Below are positions 1 to 16,000 of a stretch of 64,000 nt of DNA, in pieces. Below the pieces are notes generated by a model. The model was not told where the DNA came from and made no database searches. It saw only the letters and a program-made list of their open reading frames with translations. Both the position numbers and the translations under genes were made by a program. Source of the stretch: Ficedula albicollis. Its lineage: Eukaryota > Chordata > Aves > Passeriformes > Muscicapidae. The first letter of the stretch is position 1. Each line of letters begins with the position of its first letter. The DNA lies in contig NC_021700.1 in NCBI RefSeq assembly GCF_000247815.1, positions 24,033,975-24,097,974 of the forward strand, in the 5' to 3' direction.

Positions 1-1403
1 TCAGAGCAGAATTGGTTAAATACACTTGTTTATATTACAGCCTCATTCAATCAGGGCTTGAGTTTAGAGGGGAGGGGAGAGGGGGAGCTCTGGGGGTTGG
101 AAAGTTCTCTACCCTTTCTTACCAGGGTCACAGCGCTGGAGAATTAGGGTTATATTACTCCCAAACGCGGGACGCCCCGCTCCCATGGCCCTCGCTGGGG
201 CGGATCGGCTGGCGTGGGCGGGGGGGCCGTCCAGGGGAGGGCAGAGCCGGCCCCGGCCGGGACCCCGGGATCGGGCCCGCCGGGCGCCGCCGGGCCGGGC
301 AGGGAAAGGAAGGGATGGAATGGAAAAGGAAAGAAAGGCAAACGAAGGTGCGGGGGGAGATGATCTCCCAGTGCCTGGCCTCTTGGCAGGCGCTTCTGTA
401 CAAAATTCAATCTCTATTTTTTATGAGAAATAAACTGTCTAAATAAATTTTATTAGGGGCAACCAATATATTTTCTGGTACTGCCCTTTGTTCCAGTTCT
501 ACGTGTGTGTAACAATCTAAAACCTATTTATTGAGGAAAAATCACTGGATCCGTCATAGAAAATCCTTTTACTTTGCTCTGAAGTGATTTCTGAAGACAC
601 TCGTGTCACTCTGAAGATTTTTGGCCATTGTGCTAAAGCCTTTCCTTGTTAGGAACTTCAGTTCCTATGATCATGTGGGGAATACCGTAAATTGTAACAG
701 GGAATGGAGTTGACTGGCAGTTTTCTGGCTACACTGGGAAAATGGAAAGATGACGGGGAATAAAATCCTTGTAAATACATCTCCTAGGCTGCCCAGGTGA
801 ATTCGGGCACTTGACAAAACAGGAGAGCGCGAAAACGGAATGTGATTAGGGTATTTTACATGTGCCCCATTGTCATTTTCTTTCTGACACGCATAAGTGT
901 CAGCCCAGTCCGCTTTTTCCTCTCCCGCAGATTTCCTTCTCTGATTTCCCCCTTTCCCTTAAGACGATTGCGATCCGAAGTCTTGGAAGAAATGATTTAG
1001 TTTGTTTATACTGCTATAAAAATCAAGAGCAATAGAAAAGTCATAAAATGAAGCGCGCTATCAATCACACCGCAACATTGTTATTCAGCAGTTACTAACA
1101 GAGATTGATAATCCTTTGATTTCATCCCATTGTTATTACTCTGATGTGTCTGCACATTAACTATTACACATTTATTTATCGACCTGAAACATACAACAAC
1201 ACGGAATAGATGCACCCGCACGCCTTGCCGCCCTGCCCACAGTGCGCTCGGCAGAAGCCGAATGCAGGCACCTCGGGCGCCGGCACTCTTGTGCCAATAC
1301 ATACAGCTAAAACTGAACCCCCGACACCCCGGCCAGCCCCTGACCGCTCTCCTCACCCCGGCCGGGGCAGGGCCAGGCTCCCGCGGCCGCGAAAGGCTGC
1401 GCG

Positions 1404-1455
<52 letters not shown>

Positions 1456-2699
1456 CTGCGCGCCGCCGGCCCGTCTCCCCAGCGACTCCGCCGGCTCCGC
1501 TCGCGGGTCCCGAAGCCCGGCAGCGGACCGGGGGGCTCCTCCCAGCAAATTTCGCCTCCGGGTCTTCCCCTCCTGCCCTACAGCTGCATACAGAGAATAA
1601 TTTTCGAAGGAAAAAAGCAAAGCAAACGTGCTATCTCCGCAGTAGCCCATTCAGCGGGGAAAAAAAAAACAACCAAACCCAAACAATCCCGAAACTCCCA
1701 CCCCACCTCCATCTCCTTTCTTTCTCTCTCTGTCTCCGGCTAAAATTGTGGCCCGTCTCTGGCTTCTCTCCCTGCTCTGAGCGGCCGCTCCCGAGCACCC
1801 AGGTTCTTCGCAACAGCTCGAGGTCTCGAAAGCTGAATTGAATCAATGTAGCCTGAGCTGGGAGGAGGGAAAAAAAGGCAGCAAAACTGCCCTAGAGATC
1901 GGTCGGCCGGTTCCTTTGTCTCCTTCAGTCTCTTCCGAAACCCCTGCACATCTGAGCTGCAAACAAAACCACTCTTGCATCTGTTCGCATGCAGTATTTA
2001 CAATGTTTCGTGTAAGTCAATTGGATGGCAGAAAAAAAAAAGCCATTGGCTCCGTGTTATTTAACATAGACTTCACTGGGCTCGCTTTTTGGTGGAAGCT
2101 TTATTTGCACTAAATGAATAATCTTAATTGCATCACTTTTGAATTAAAAATCAATGTTAATCAAGTTGGAAGTAGTAAATATCAGTTTTCATTGTGCCCG
2201 GGTAGAGGGTATTTTTCTTGTTTTGCAAATAAAAATACAAGTCAAATAACTTTAAAAGGGCATTATGTTCTGCTACAAATACAATTGAAACGGATTGTTT
2301 AGGAGCGGATCAGAAATGGTACAGAATTTTGCACTTAATTTCCTCAGTTATCATTTACAATAAGAACCTCTTGGCTTGACAGCCAAGTCTAAACAGTAGT
2401 AAATTAGTACAAATTTATACTGATTTTACTCTAATAATCGTAATAAAAGCTTATAGATTTGGCACTAATTACATAAATGCCTAATGATCTTGAAAATTAC
2501 TCTGGTTAGAAATATATTACTAATCTAAACTTTGTTGTTGGCTGGCTTTGAAAAATCAGAACATTAGAAATGGTTCGCTTCACTTCTGCAAAGCACTTAA
2601 AATTGTTCAAGTAGTTTAACATATTCAAGAGGAAAATAAAAAGCATTTAACTTTATTTACTGCTTTAAGTTGAGTTTGTAGGCTAGCCGAACTTGGAAA

Positions 2700-2700
<1 letters not shown>
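1..2700. other. OTP upstream flank, no gene recognised
   Basis: I recognise no coding exon on either strand. CpG-rich patches lie at about 160-360 and 1200-1560; the second is interrupted by a 50-base G run. The stretches 840-1180 and 2040-2690 are AT-rich, with TTAAT and forkhead-like TTTGTTTA words. This would suit distal regulatory DNA of a developmental homeobox gene, but that reading is inference. The reading frames here are short, GC-driven and mutually overlapping, with no family resemblance I know. Confidence 0.6.
1406..1455 (+). other. Poly-G tract 1 (50 bases), probable artefact
   Basis: Fifty uninterrupted G sit inside a CpG-rich patch, flanked left by gcgcc and right by ctgcgcgccgcc. 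It is probably a sequencing or gap-fill artefact like the longer G tracts, though at this length a real G tract is not excluded. Confidence 0.7.
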
Positions 2701-3864
<1,164 letters not shown>

Positions 3865-3927
3865 TTTAAATAACTTAAGGCCGCTAAAATTTGGGGGGGA
3901 ACAGCCTTCGCCCTGGAGCGGTGCGCG

Positions 3928-3964
3928 ATGCTGTCTCACGCCGACCTCCTGGACGCCCGTCTCG
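3928..3964 (+). CDS. OTP: OTP exon 1, coding part (orthopedia homeobox)
   Basis: This short first coding exon begins with ATG at 3928, reads MLSHADLLDARL, and ends with one base of the next codon before a consensus donor (g|gtgagt) at 3965. Joined to exon 2 at 4953, the split codon gives G and the reading continues [14 protein letters not shown]. This is the N-terminus I know for vertebrate OTP. The product is a nuclear paired-class homeodomain transcription factor needed for neuroendocrine neurons of the hypothalamus (family knowledge). The start is chosen by match to the known protein N-terminus. The 5' UTR limit is unknown because of the G tract upstream. No longer in-frame extension can be judged. 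Confidence 0.93.
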
Positions 3965-4952
3965 GTGAGTTTCCCCCGGCACCCCCCCGCCCCGCGGCGG
4001 CTGCAGATCGGAAGAGCGGGGGGGGGGGGGGGGGGGGGGGGCAGTGGCGAGCGGGGAGGAAGCCGGGGCAGGAAATTGACAATTTGTTCCTTATTTTACC
4101 TTAATGCGTTCTAAATGGGCTAATTCCTTTAAAAGTAATTGTACTGTATTAAAGTTTAATTTGATTTAACATAAAAAAAGAAGAGAGTGAGACCTACGGA
4201 GTATGTAGATCTACAGCGAGTTGTGGATCATTTAATTTTTCTCTCCCCATTTTTTATATAGATAGCTACAGATTATTATTATGATTATTATTATTTTTGG
4301 ACAGATGAGCTCGATGGTGTTTACGGAGTTCTGTGTGGCCTTTCCTTTTTCGCCCGTTTGCTTTTCTCGGTGTTTTTTTTCCTTCAAAAAAAATTAAGAA
4401 GAAGAAATAGAAAATGGGAGAAATATCTGTACCTATCTATTCATGGTTATTCATGAGTTTGTTCAGAGAAGCGGAGGGAGGAGAGGGGAAAGATCGGCCA
4501 GACTGACCGAGGTCCCCGCGCATCTGTTGGGGAGGTAATGCTCCCGGCAACAGGGCGGTTCGAGCCTTATTTCTTTCTCTCCGTCTCTTTCTCCTACCAG
4601 CTCCGCTGGAAAACCCAAGCTGAACCCGTGAAAACTTACTCTCCTCCTCTTCCCTTCCCTCGATCTTGCGAGGGGAGGCCGGGCAGGGAACTGGTTATTT
4701 CAGCAGAAAGAGGAGCTGCTCGATGTAAAGTTTTCTCCCCTCTGCCCGGGTCGCGCCGGGCCAGGGTCTCTGCGTGTCGTGGAGCCGAGCAGGGCTGCAG
4801 GGCTGCAGGTCTGGCGGGCGGGCGGGGATGGCGGGGCGGAGGCGGTGGCCGCGGTTGGATGTCCTCGCCAGTTCAGTTCAGCGCTGGAGAGGGGCTCTGG
4901 TGGATCCATGCTCAGCTGCAGCCGAGTGACTGCCGCTCCTTTGCTTCCGCAG
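3965..4952 (+). other. OTP: OTP intron 1
   Basis: The 988-base phase-1 intron has a gtgagt donor and a pyrimidine-rich acceptor (tgccgctcctttgcttccgcag). It contains the adapter-plus-G artefact at 4005-4041, so its true length is uncertain. An open frame runs through the 3' half of the intron into exon 2, but that part lacks OTP similarity and is not coding. Confidence 0.9.
4005..4041 (+). other. Illumina adapter stub followed by poly-G (assembly artefact)
   Basis: Positions 4005-4017 read AGATCGGAAGAGC, the invariant start of TruSeq-type adapters, and 24 G follow at once (4018-4041). Adapter read-through followed by G is what two-colour chemistry produces when a short insert runs out of template. 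This is direct evidence of uncleaned short-read sequence in the assembly and the key to the other G tracts in the window. Confidence 0.92.
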
Positions 4953-5362
4953 GGATGAAAGACGCGGCCGAGCTGCTGGGACACCGGGAGGCGGTGAAGT
5001 GTCGGCTGGGCGTAGGGGGCTCGGATCCGGGGGGACACCCGGGAGACATGGCTCCCAACTCGGACACGGTGGAAGGGACCACCCTGCTTCCGGGGGAGGA
5101 CATCACCACGGTGGGATCCAACCCCAGCTCCCTGGCCGTCAGCGCCAAAGACCCTGACAAGCAGCAAGGCCAGCAGGGCGGCCAGAACTCCAGCCAGGCC
5201 GGGCAGCAGCAGGGTCAGCAGAAGCAGAAGCGGCATCGCACTCGCTTCACGCCGGCGCAGCTCAACGAGCTGGAGAGGAGCTTCGCCAAGACTCACTACC
5301 CGGACATCTTCATGCGGGAAGAACTGGCCCTGCGCATCGGTCTCACCGAGTCCCGGGTGCAG
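4953..5362 (+). CDS. OTP: OTP exon 2 (N-terminal domain and first three quarters of the homeodomain)
   Basis: Exon 2 starts after the acceptor at 4951-4952 and ends at a gtatga donor at 5363. With exon 1 it encodes 149 residues. Residues up to about 95 hold the OTP-type leader ([20 protein letters not shown]), then a Gln/Gly-rich stretch. The homeodomain starts near residue 104, with canonical F8, L16 and F20 ([20 protein letters not shown]). It is cut after homeodomain position 46 (TESRVQ), the usual intron site of paired-class homeobox genes. The remaining helix 3 (W48, residue 50, N51) and the C-terminus with the OAR-like tail belong to exon 3, which is not readable here. Vertebrate OTP is about 325 residues, so slightly under half is present. 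The identification is firm; only the end of the gene is lost. Confidence 0.96.
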
Positions 5363-7847
5363 GTATGAAAAGCCGCCCCCGCGCAGTGCCTGCCGGCCCT
5401 TCCCCGGTCGCACCGACGGCGGCGCGGCCGGCCGGCGGCGTGGCCAGGCACAACGGGGACGGGGGTGGGTGTCCCAAACCTCAGCCCGACGGCGGGATAA
5501 ATAACCCACCCATGAAAGCAACAGTTTGGTCAGAAAGCCTTGAAACCAGACATGCGTCGCTCCCCTTTCCGCAAAACTCTCACCTTAGGGTGTCCCCTTG
5601 TCCCCTATCCTACGCACCTGCAGCGCGGTGGTCCCGAGCGGGGCGCGGGCTGAGCTTCCCTCAGCTCCACGGCCCGACCCGCGGCTGGAAGCAATCCCGG
5701 GAGGGACAGCCCGAGAAGAACGGTCTCAGTCCTCGCAATAGCCCGACGCTAAGAGTCGAGCCGAACCTCCCGGGAATGGCTCCTTTTGCAGCGGAGCTCC
5801 TTTTGCGGCGACGGCGGGGCCGCTGTCCAGGGTGCTGGCGGTGACAGCCGCGGCACCGCCGGGAAGGGGCGTCCGCTAGAGCCCACCGCCCTGAGAGCCG
5901 AGGTGGGGTGCGAGGGAAGGCATATCGGCTCGTAAAAAGGCACTTCGATAAAAGCCAGATATGTTTGGACACGGAGAGTCCCCATACTGGCTTTTCTAAA
6001 GCCTGAGGACGGCGGGGGTATTAACTTCAACATCTGGGGCGCACTTCGTTCTCTAAAATACATACATATTTATACTTTTTTACATCTATATATATATATA
6101 CACACACAGGACAGTAGGAAAGTATTTAGGCAAATACATGTAAACGAAATTTGGAAAAGGGAGAGAAGGTTCAAAGCGCTAGACTGCTCAGATGCAGCTT
6201 TTTTGCGCATAAGGTTATTTTAGCGACTTTCTAGGTGAGTCCATTCCGAGGAATGAAAGCCTGCACAATAGAAGCACTCGTGGGATGCGCACCCCGGCTC
6301 AGTACAGTGCACCGGGACTGCCGCTGCTGAGGCACTTTAGCGCAGTCACTGTTCAAAATCCCGCTCGGCAAGCACAGGCTCCTCAGCTAAATAAAGACAC
6401 GTCAAGAGAATTCCCTAAATGAACGTTTTATGAAGGAAAACAGATTCCGTTCTTGAATGTGACAGAAAAAGCACGTCTGCTTTTAAAAAGTAAAACAATT
6501 TGACTCAGCCTACACAGAACTATAATTAGTTTAAATTAAAAAAGAAATTAGATTCACAAATAAAATATAATTGGACAACTGACTCCATGAAAAAAAGAAA
6601 ACGAGGTCTATTAAACTTTATTGGGTTTCCCAAAGGTTAATGATACCAATTTAAATATTAGGAGTGTGGTAAATGAAGTAAAATATAAAATGGAAATAGT
6701 TATTTTCTAACAGCACATCAAAGAAATTCGTAGGAAGAAAGACAAAGTGTTTTAATGGCCTTGGCATAATCTTAAACCAATGCTAATAGCTCGAGACTGC
6801 TGATAAAAACAGTTTAATAGAGTGTCAATTTAAATTTTTTTTACAATAATGTTCTGTAATTTAAAAAGTAATCAGATCAACATAACCTTCTTAATTAACA
6901 CTTCAAAATGATTAACATTATGTAATCTAAGGCAAAAAAATATTTAATATATTTACTGCACAATCCGATGTATCACTGATCCTTGATCAAATTTAAATTA
7001 AATAATAATTAGTTTATGTTCTTATACAAGTACTTTACAGTTTTCTCTATAGTTAACAGATAGCCTACACATTCCTTTCAGTACTTGGGCTCCACACTGA
7101 TTAAGGAATGCTCCAAATGCTTAATTTATAGCGGCTGTATATGTTTTTAAGGGTTTTAGATGCTAGGATAAATCACCACTTTCCTCATTTTAGATCTGTA
7201 TTTAATGTATATGATACATTTAAATAATTACTAAGCTGGCTGATGCTTAAACAGGAGTCCAATTCCACATCTGATATTGCTCTGCTTTTCAAGCTGCTGT
7301 AATAAAACCATTCTTTTTATAGCATGCCATTATTAGAAACCAATTTCAGAATTATTTATAACCTGGAATGGCTTATTAAGCAGCAATGCGAGAATCATGC
7401 AAATTACGCGATCAAATGCAATATAATAAGCATAATCATTAGTCTCTAGCACGGATTAATTAACTTTCAATATTTTATTTACATAAAAACTAAATCAGTG
7501 AAATAACTTCTGCACAGTCAGGCTTGCCTTCCAATATTTTATATGAACAAAAATAATGTGCTGTAATTCCATTGACCGTGTCCCCCACAATGGTCCCGTC
7601 ACCTGCCACATCTTAATAGGGGACAAGCTGAGAGTATTTTCTAGTTTTCTAATGGAATGAGAAATTGCATTTTCTTCCTCTCCCAGCACTATTAAAGTGT
7701 AATGAATTCGGCCCAGAGTTCACGGCTGGCTGATCGAAATGAACCTGAGATCTGAGCTTTAATACAGCTCTCCAGATTTCCTACCAAATCTTCACATTAA
7801 TCATCCACTGGATTCCAATGAGATCTTCATAAAGCTTCGGCTTCTAG

Positions 7848-8002
<155 letters not shown>

Positions 8003-8990
8003 AAAAAGAGAAGAAAAACAAAAGTGATATCACTCTCTGCCCTGGGGTATAATTGTCCATTTCTGGAATTTCCATTTTTTCCACTGACTCCCGTGCTGGA
8101 TAATCTCTGCTCTTTACACTGCTGGTTTGAAAAAAAAAAGAAAAAAACACGGGAGAATTGTTATAGCTGGGGAATTAAATGGGCTATATATTTTAAAATA
8201 CATTTACAGTATGTCTATATTACTGTAACAGCAGATATCATCAAGGTAGGTTTTTAGATTCTAACCTCCATTAGATTCTCACTGTTGTATTAACAATTTT
8301 CAGGGGCTAGTTGCATTTTAAAAGGAGTTCAAAGTTGCCAAATGCTCATGCTTAATATATTTCTAGAGTTGTCATGTGTGCATTTTCAAAATCTCCCCCA
8401 GGTTTTCCTTGCATTTTAATCTGTCATGCACCAGTTTTCAACTGGAAACATTCACATTTTAAAAGCATATGCAGCGTAGCTATGAACTTAGGCGATCAGA
8501 CCTGATGGAGGTTCTTTACACCACCAGCAAACCATGAAACATAAAAAGATTTTGTAGCCGCAGTTTGACTATTAACCCTAAAACATAAATGAACGCGATT
8601 TTTCGATTATTCACACAGTATTTAGCTCCCTCACGGCCGTTCATTCCCGCTAATGGGAGTCCGCCTTTCTCAGACCGCCCATGGAGCCTGAGACGGTGGA
8701 ATCCGGCAGATCGGGGCACTGCGCTCCCCCGGGCTTCAGGCGGACGCGCTTCCTCCCGGCTTACGGCTGACTCGGCTGCTTTCGGCCACCCCTGCCGCGG
8801 TGCCACCACAGGCACCCGCTCACCTAAACCACTCTGGCTGTTTTATTATACGTGTGGTTTTCCTAAGTTTTGGGGTTTTTTTAAACCCAAGTGCGGGCGG
8901 TTTGGTGCGAGAGTTTCCCGGCCGGACCCCGGTGGCCCGGGACGGGAGCGCGTTCGCGCAAGGGCCAGGGCCGTAGGGTGCTCCTCGTTT

Positions 8991-9091
<101 letters not shown>

Positions 9092-9232
9092 CAATCCCTG
9101 GGCAGGCCAGGCCCTTCTCCTGGAGTCTGCCGCACAGGACGGACAAATCGATCGCCTTCGATATAAAAAGTTCCAGCGGTTTCGTGAGCGTGTGAGGGGA
9201 CGGGCGTGGGGCTGCGGTGCGCGGGGCTGCCG

Positions 9233-11731
<2,499 letters not shown>

Positions 11732-12073
11732 CGGCCCGCCCGCCTGCATGTGCCGGTCACCCCGCCGCAGGGCAGGGCCGCTGGAGGAATGAACAAACGA
11801 TGTGAAATAGGATGTTTTGTGTAGATAAAGCATTCTTGTTACATACTGGTCGATTCGTGATATGTTTTAACTTATTGTCTGTGCTTATTTATTGAATTTT
11901 GGGTTACTTAATAAATGTTTGAGCTAATATAAAACATATTACTTGACTTTTCCGGACACGTTTATATCAAGTTAATGTGAATGGATAAATAAAATCATTT
12001 TCAGTATGTGATATGAAGAATTATAGATTTTGATGTGGCGTGTGAGATATGAGAGGTGTCTTCAACTGCAGGC

Positions 12074-12556
<483 letters not shown>

Positions 12557-13043
12557 GACAGGACTTCCTTCTGTGGTATTCACTGAGTCCTTTGTCACAA
12601 GTTTGGGGATAGTTTGCTTGCTTAACTTTGCATTGATGCCTTTCACTTGTCACAATTTTAATACTTCATGATTAATAAACTTTTGTTAATCTTTCTGTGT
12701 GGTTGGCCTTTAAACTGCGAGTAACAAGAAGTTCTGTGGTGAAGCAGGGCAGGGGCAAAGGGTGAAGGAGAATGGGTCAGCGGGAGGCGAGGGCAGGCAG
12801 GCAGTGGTGGGATGATTCGGATGGTTTTTCAGAATGTGAAATGAGGGCACGACTGCTGGCAAAGCGAGCTCCATGGAGGAGAAAACTCTTGCTTTACTCA
12901 CACGCAAACTTTGTTATGGTGGGAAAATGAAACACAGTACATTGCCAAGCATCATGCAGCGAGGTTTGGGTTTCTTTTTTTCTTCTTTCCGCCTCGCCCT
13001 TGCCTTTTATGCAATACACTGAGATCTCTTCTCCTTCTACATC

Positions 13044-13070
13044 AATTACACACCTCTTAATTACACACCT
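13044..13070 (+). promoter_or_regulatory. Direct repeat of AATTACACACCT (candidate T-box / homeodomain site pair)
   Basis: The 12-base word AATTACACACCT occurs at 13044-13055 and again at 13059-13070, a 15-base period. Each copy carries an AATTA homeodomain-like core overlapping a CACACCT T-box half-site. The repeat is exact. A regulatory role is inference only, and nearby DNA is otherwise unremarkable. Confidence 0.3.
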
Positions 13071-16000
13071 GAGAGTGCCCGACTCCATAGGCACCCGCAG
13101 AAGGGTCCTTGCCCGCTCCAAAGTGCATATTACATATGCATATTTAATTTAAAAGAGAAATAAAAGCAGAATAAATTATTGGTGATCCAGACCACAAGTG
13201 AGTCCTCTGGGAGTCACCTGAGGAAACAGCCCTAGTGCAGGAGTCTGCTCCTTCAGGTGCTGAAACAACCCAAAGATGCTCCACCTGAGAGAGTCGAGGA
13301 CTAGCAAGACAGGTCCCATACCACAATCCACGTCATGGTAACATTTGGGAGAAGAAGTCACCACCCTCTGTCTCTCCTTCCAGCCTTGCCTCTAGTCCCT
13401 AGCCCAGCCTCGGGCAGAGCAGCTGCGCCTCTGCGCCTGGGCCTAGCTCTGGGATTAAAGCCTGTGATCAGTTTAGTTCAGTCATCAAAAACATGGGCAC
13501 ACAGGGTGAGCTGTGTACAGAGCAGAGCTGGTTAGGTTACCTCCGGCTTCCCTATCCAACGGGTGACCCTGCATGGGCCAAGGGGAGTAGCAGCCAGCTG
13601 GGACGTCCCTTGGTCTTCCCAGTTCCGAGTTGTCCCTTCTCCATAGTGTGGCCTGCTGGGAGGGCAAAAGGTCTCCACTTACATGCAGAAGAGTGCAAAT
13701 CTCACTCTACTTCTTCCAAATGTATGGAAGGTTGTTTACAAGCACATAATTTTTACAGCTGCTTTATATTGCTATAAGCAAGACAGCTTTATGATGTAGG
13801 AGTGTTGTAAAGTGTGGTATGGAAGATCTTAAAAAAATAATGTGCTTTTTAATGGTGGAGAAAAATGCTCTCTCTGGCTGGGGCAGGGGATTGAGACACA
13901 ACCTGTAAGATTCAACTCTTGACACTGAACATTGCAGATCTGTGAAAGGGGCCTTACAAAGGTCCTTCAGCTTAATGCTCGCCCCTAAAACATCCATCAT
14001 TTCCTCCATATTCTAATGCAAGTGTAGTCCTGGTTATGAGCAAAGCTTTTTGATCCTGCACCACTTTGATACAAATTTGATTTGTTTCCATAGCAATAGA
14101 TCCTTGTGTTCTGAGTCCTGGAGATTTTTGAAATTATATGTACCCTTAGCACCTGCTGAAGCTTTGCAGCATAAAACACCTAAGCTGATGCTCTTATGTG
14201 TTTAACATGGGTGGAAGGAAGGAGACCACAGGCTTCACTCACATGTGCTACGTGCTTTGTCTGAATTATTTTACTGTAAAGTCTCAATCTTTCTGATGTT
14301 AAAAGAAAAAAATTAAGCAGCACGAACCAATTCTATCTAACAACGTGAACAGCTTTGCTTCATTCACGTAAAGTGATCAAAATAAATGAGTGAATTCCAT
14401 ATAAATTGAGAGGGAATAGTTATGCTGAATAAAAATTAGCCTGTTACTGACTAAGTAGGTAACACCAGGCACCCGGGCTGTTACAAGCTGGGCTTATTTG
14501 CTTATGTTAAGCTGCATTTTAGCCTTAAGCTGTTCCACCCAGTGTATAAGTAGACTGAGATTTATGTTCTTATGTATGGATTCATTTCCACATCGGCACA
14601 TATTCATGTAATTCTACTTTCCTCTAAACACAACATCACCCCTAATGTCTAAGGAATATACATAAAGATAATGTCACTGAACCTTTCATTTGCTCTCTTG
14701 ATGAAATGCTTTGACACTCTCTCTCTCCTCTTTTCCTCTGTTTAAATCCCCATGGAAGGCAGAATCTGCTCTTACCCGCTGCTGGAGATTGCAATCACTG
14801 AGCAATTACTAATATGGGAAGAAAGTTTGTGCAAGGCAAGGGATCAGGTAACATTGCAGCATGGATTATATCATTGCACTAGCAGTAATGATCCCTGCTC
14901 TTAGAAATGAAAATGTGGTTTAATTTGTGTTGTGGTATTTAAATTTTCATTTTTCAGAATAAAAATCTCTGCACATGAAAATGTATCTTGCAGTAATGGA
15001 GGTATGGCAGTTAACCTGTCAGATGAAAGTATGTAACCTTCCTTTTCTCCTTTTCATGACAAAGGTAATCTCATCTGAGGGCATTTATGTGAAGAAATAA
15101 CAGCATGGCATGGTGAAACCACTGGCTCATTAATCCTGGCATCTACTTCCTGCAGGGCTTCTTGATTAGTTAGATTCATTCATCAGGTATTTCAGAGTTT
15201 TTGATTTCTCACCACTGGCTAGGTTCACTGAGTTCAGGCTAAATTGAGCCAGAAGCAATGTTTATTAGTAATTTTGTAATACAGACTACTCTAATAATTC
15301 AGTACAAATATTTCATCTGAAATATATCCATTCACTTTAACACCTAATGCAGTTTGCAGCTGTGTTCAGAGGGAGCAGAGAGAACACAGTGATTTGGCAT
15401 GTATTTTCTAAATTATAAACATGAGAGCTAATAACCAATTCTTCTTAATTTCCAGTGCTGGAATTAAAATTCCTTTCATTCTAAAGCAAGCTCTGGCAGG
15501 GAGATGACCACCTCGTACCTGCTTTTAAGGCTGAGCTCAGGGTGGTTGGTGGAAGCACAGCCTTTCAGCATAGAGATGAAAGGGAGAACAAAGGAATTTT
15601 AGTTTGTTCCTCATGTATATTATAAACATAGGAAAAATCCAAATGCCACAGAAGGTAATGGGAGAGGAATCCTTGGAAATTAGCAACCTGCAAAGTCATA
15701 GATGTGTCTCAACTGTGTGATAGCTGAAATAGTTACTGCTTGGACAGTAGAGACGAAGAAGCAAAGACCCTTATCCTGGAGCCCCTAAAGCCCCCACTGA
15801 CCTGGCAGTGAATTCAGCAGATGCACATTTGTACATTTGCAGGGTCGATGCTCAAAATTGCTCTGCCACTCAGCTTTCTCACAGTGAAAAACTTTATTCT
15901 CTGAAAGAGATAAGAGGACCACACCTGAATCACATTCAAATGTCTGACCACACCTCGTGCCACATCAGCTCATCCAGTCATGGAGGAGGTAAGACCCAGG

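Noticed and set aside
150..446. Overlapping frames on both strands in the first CpG patch
   Set aside because: Four overlapping frames in GC-rich DNA are expected by chance; no known protein similarity.
4538..4952. N-terminal extension of the frame containing OTP exon 2
   Set aside because: It has no OTP similarity, and a good acceptor at 4951-4952 plus the exon 1 match show it to be intron.
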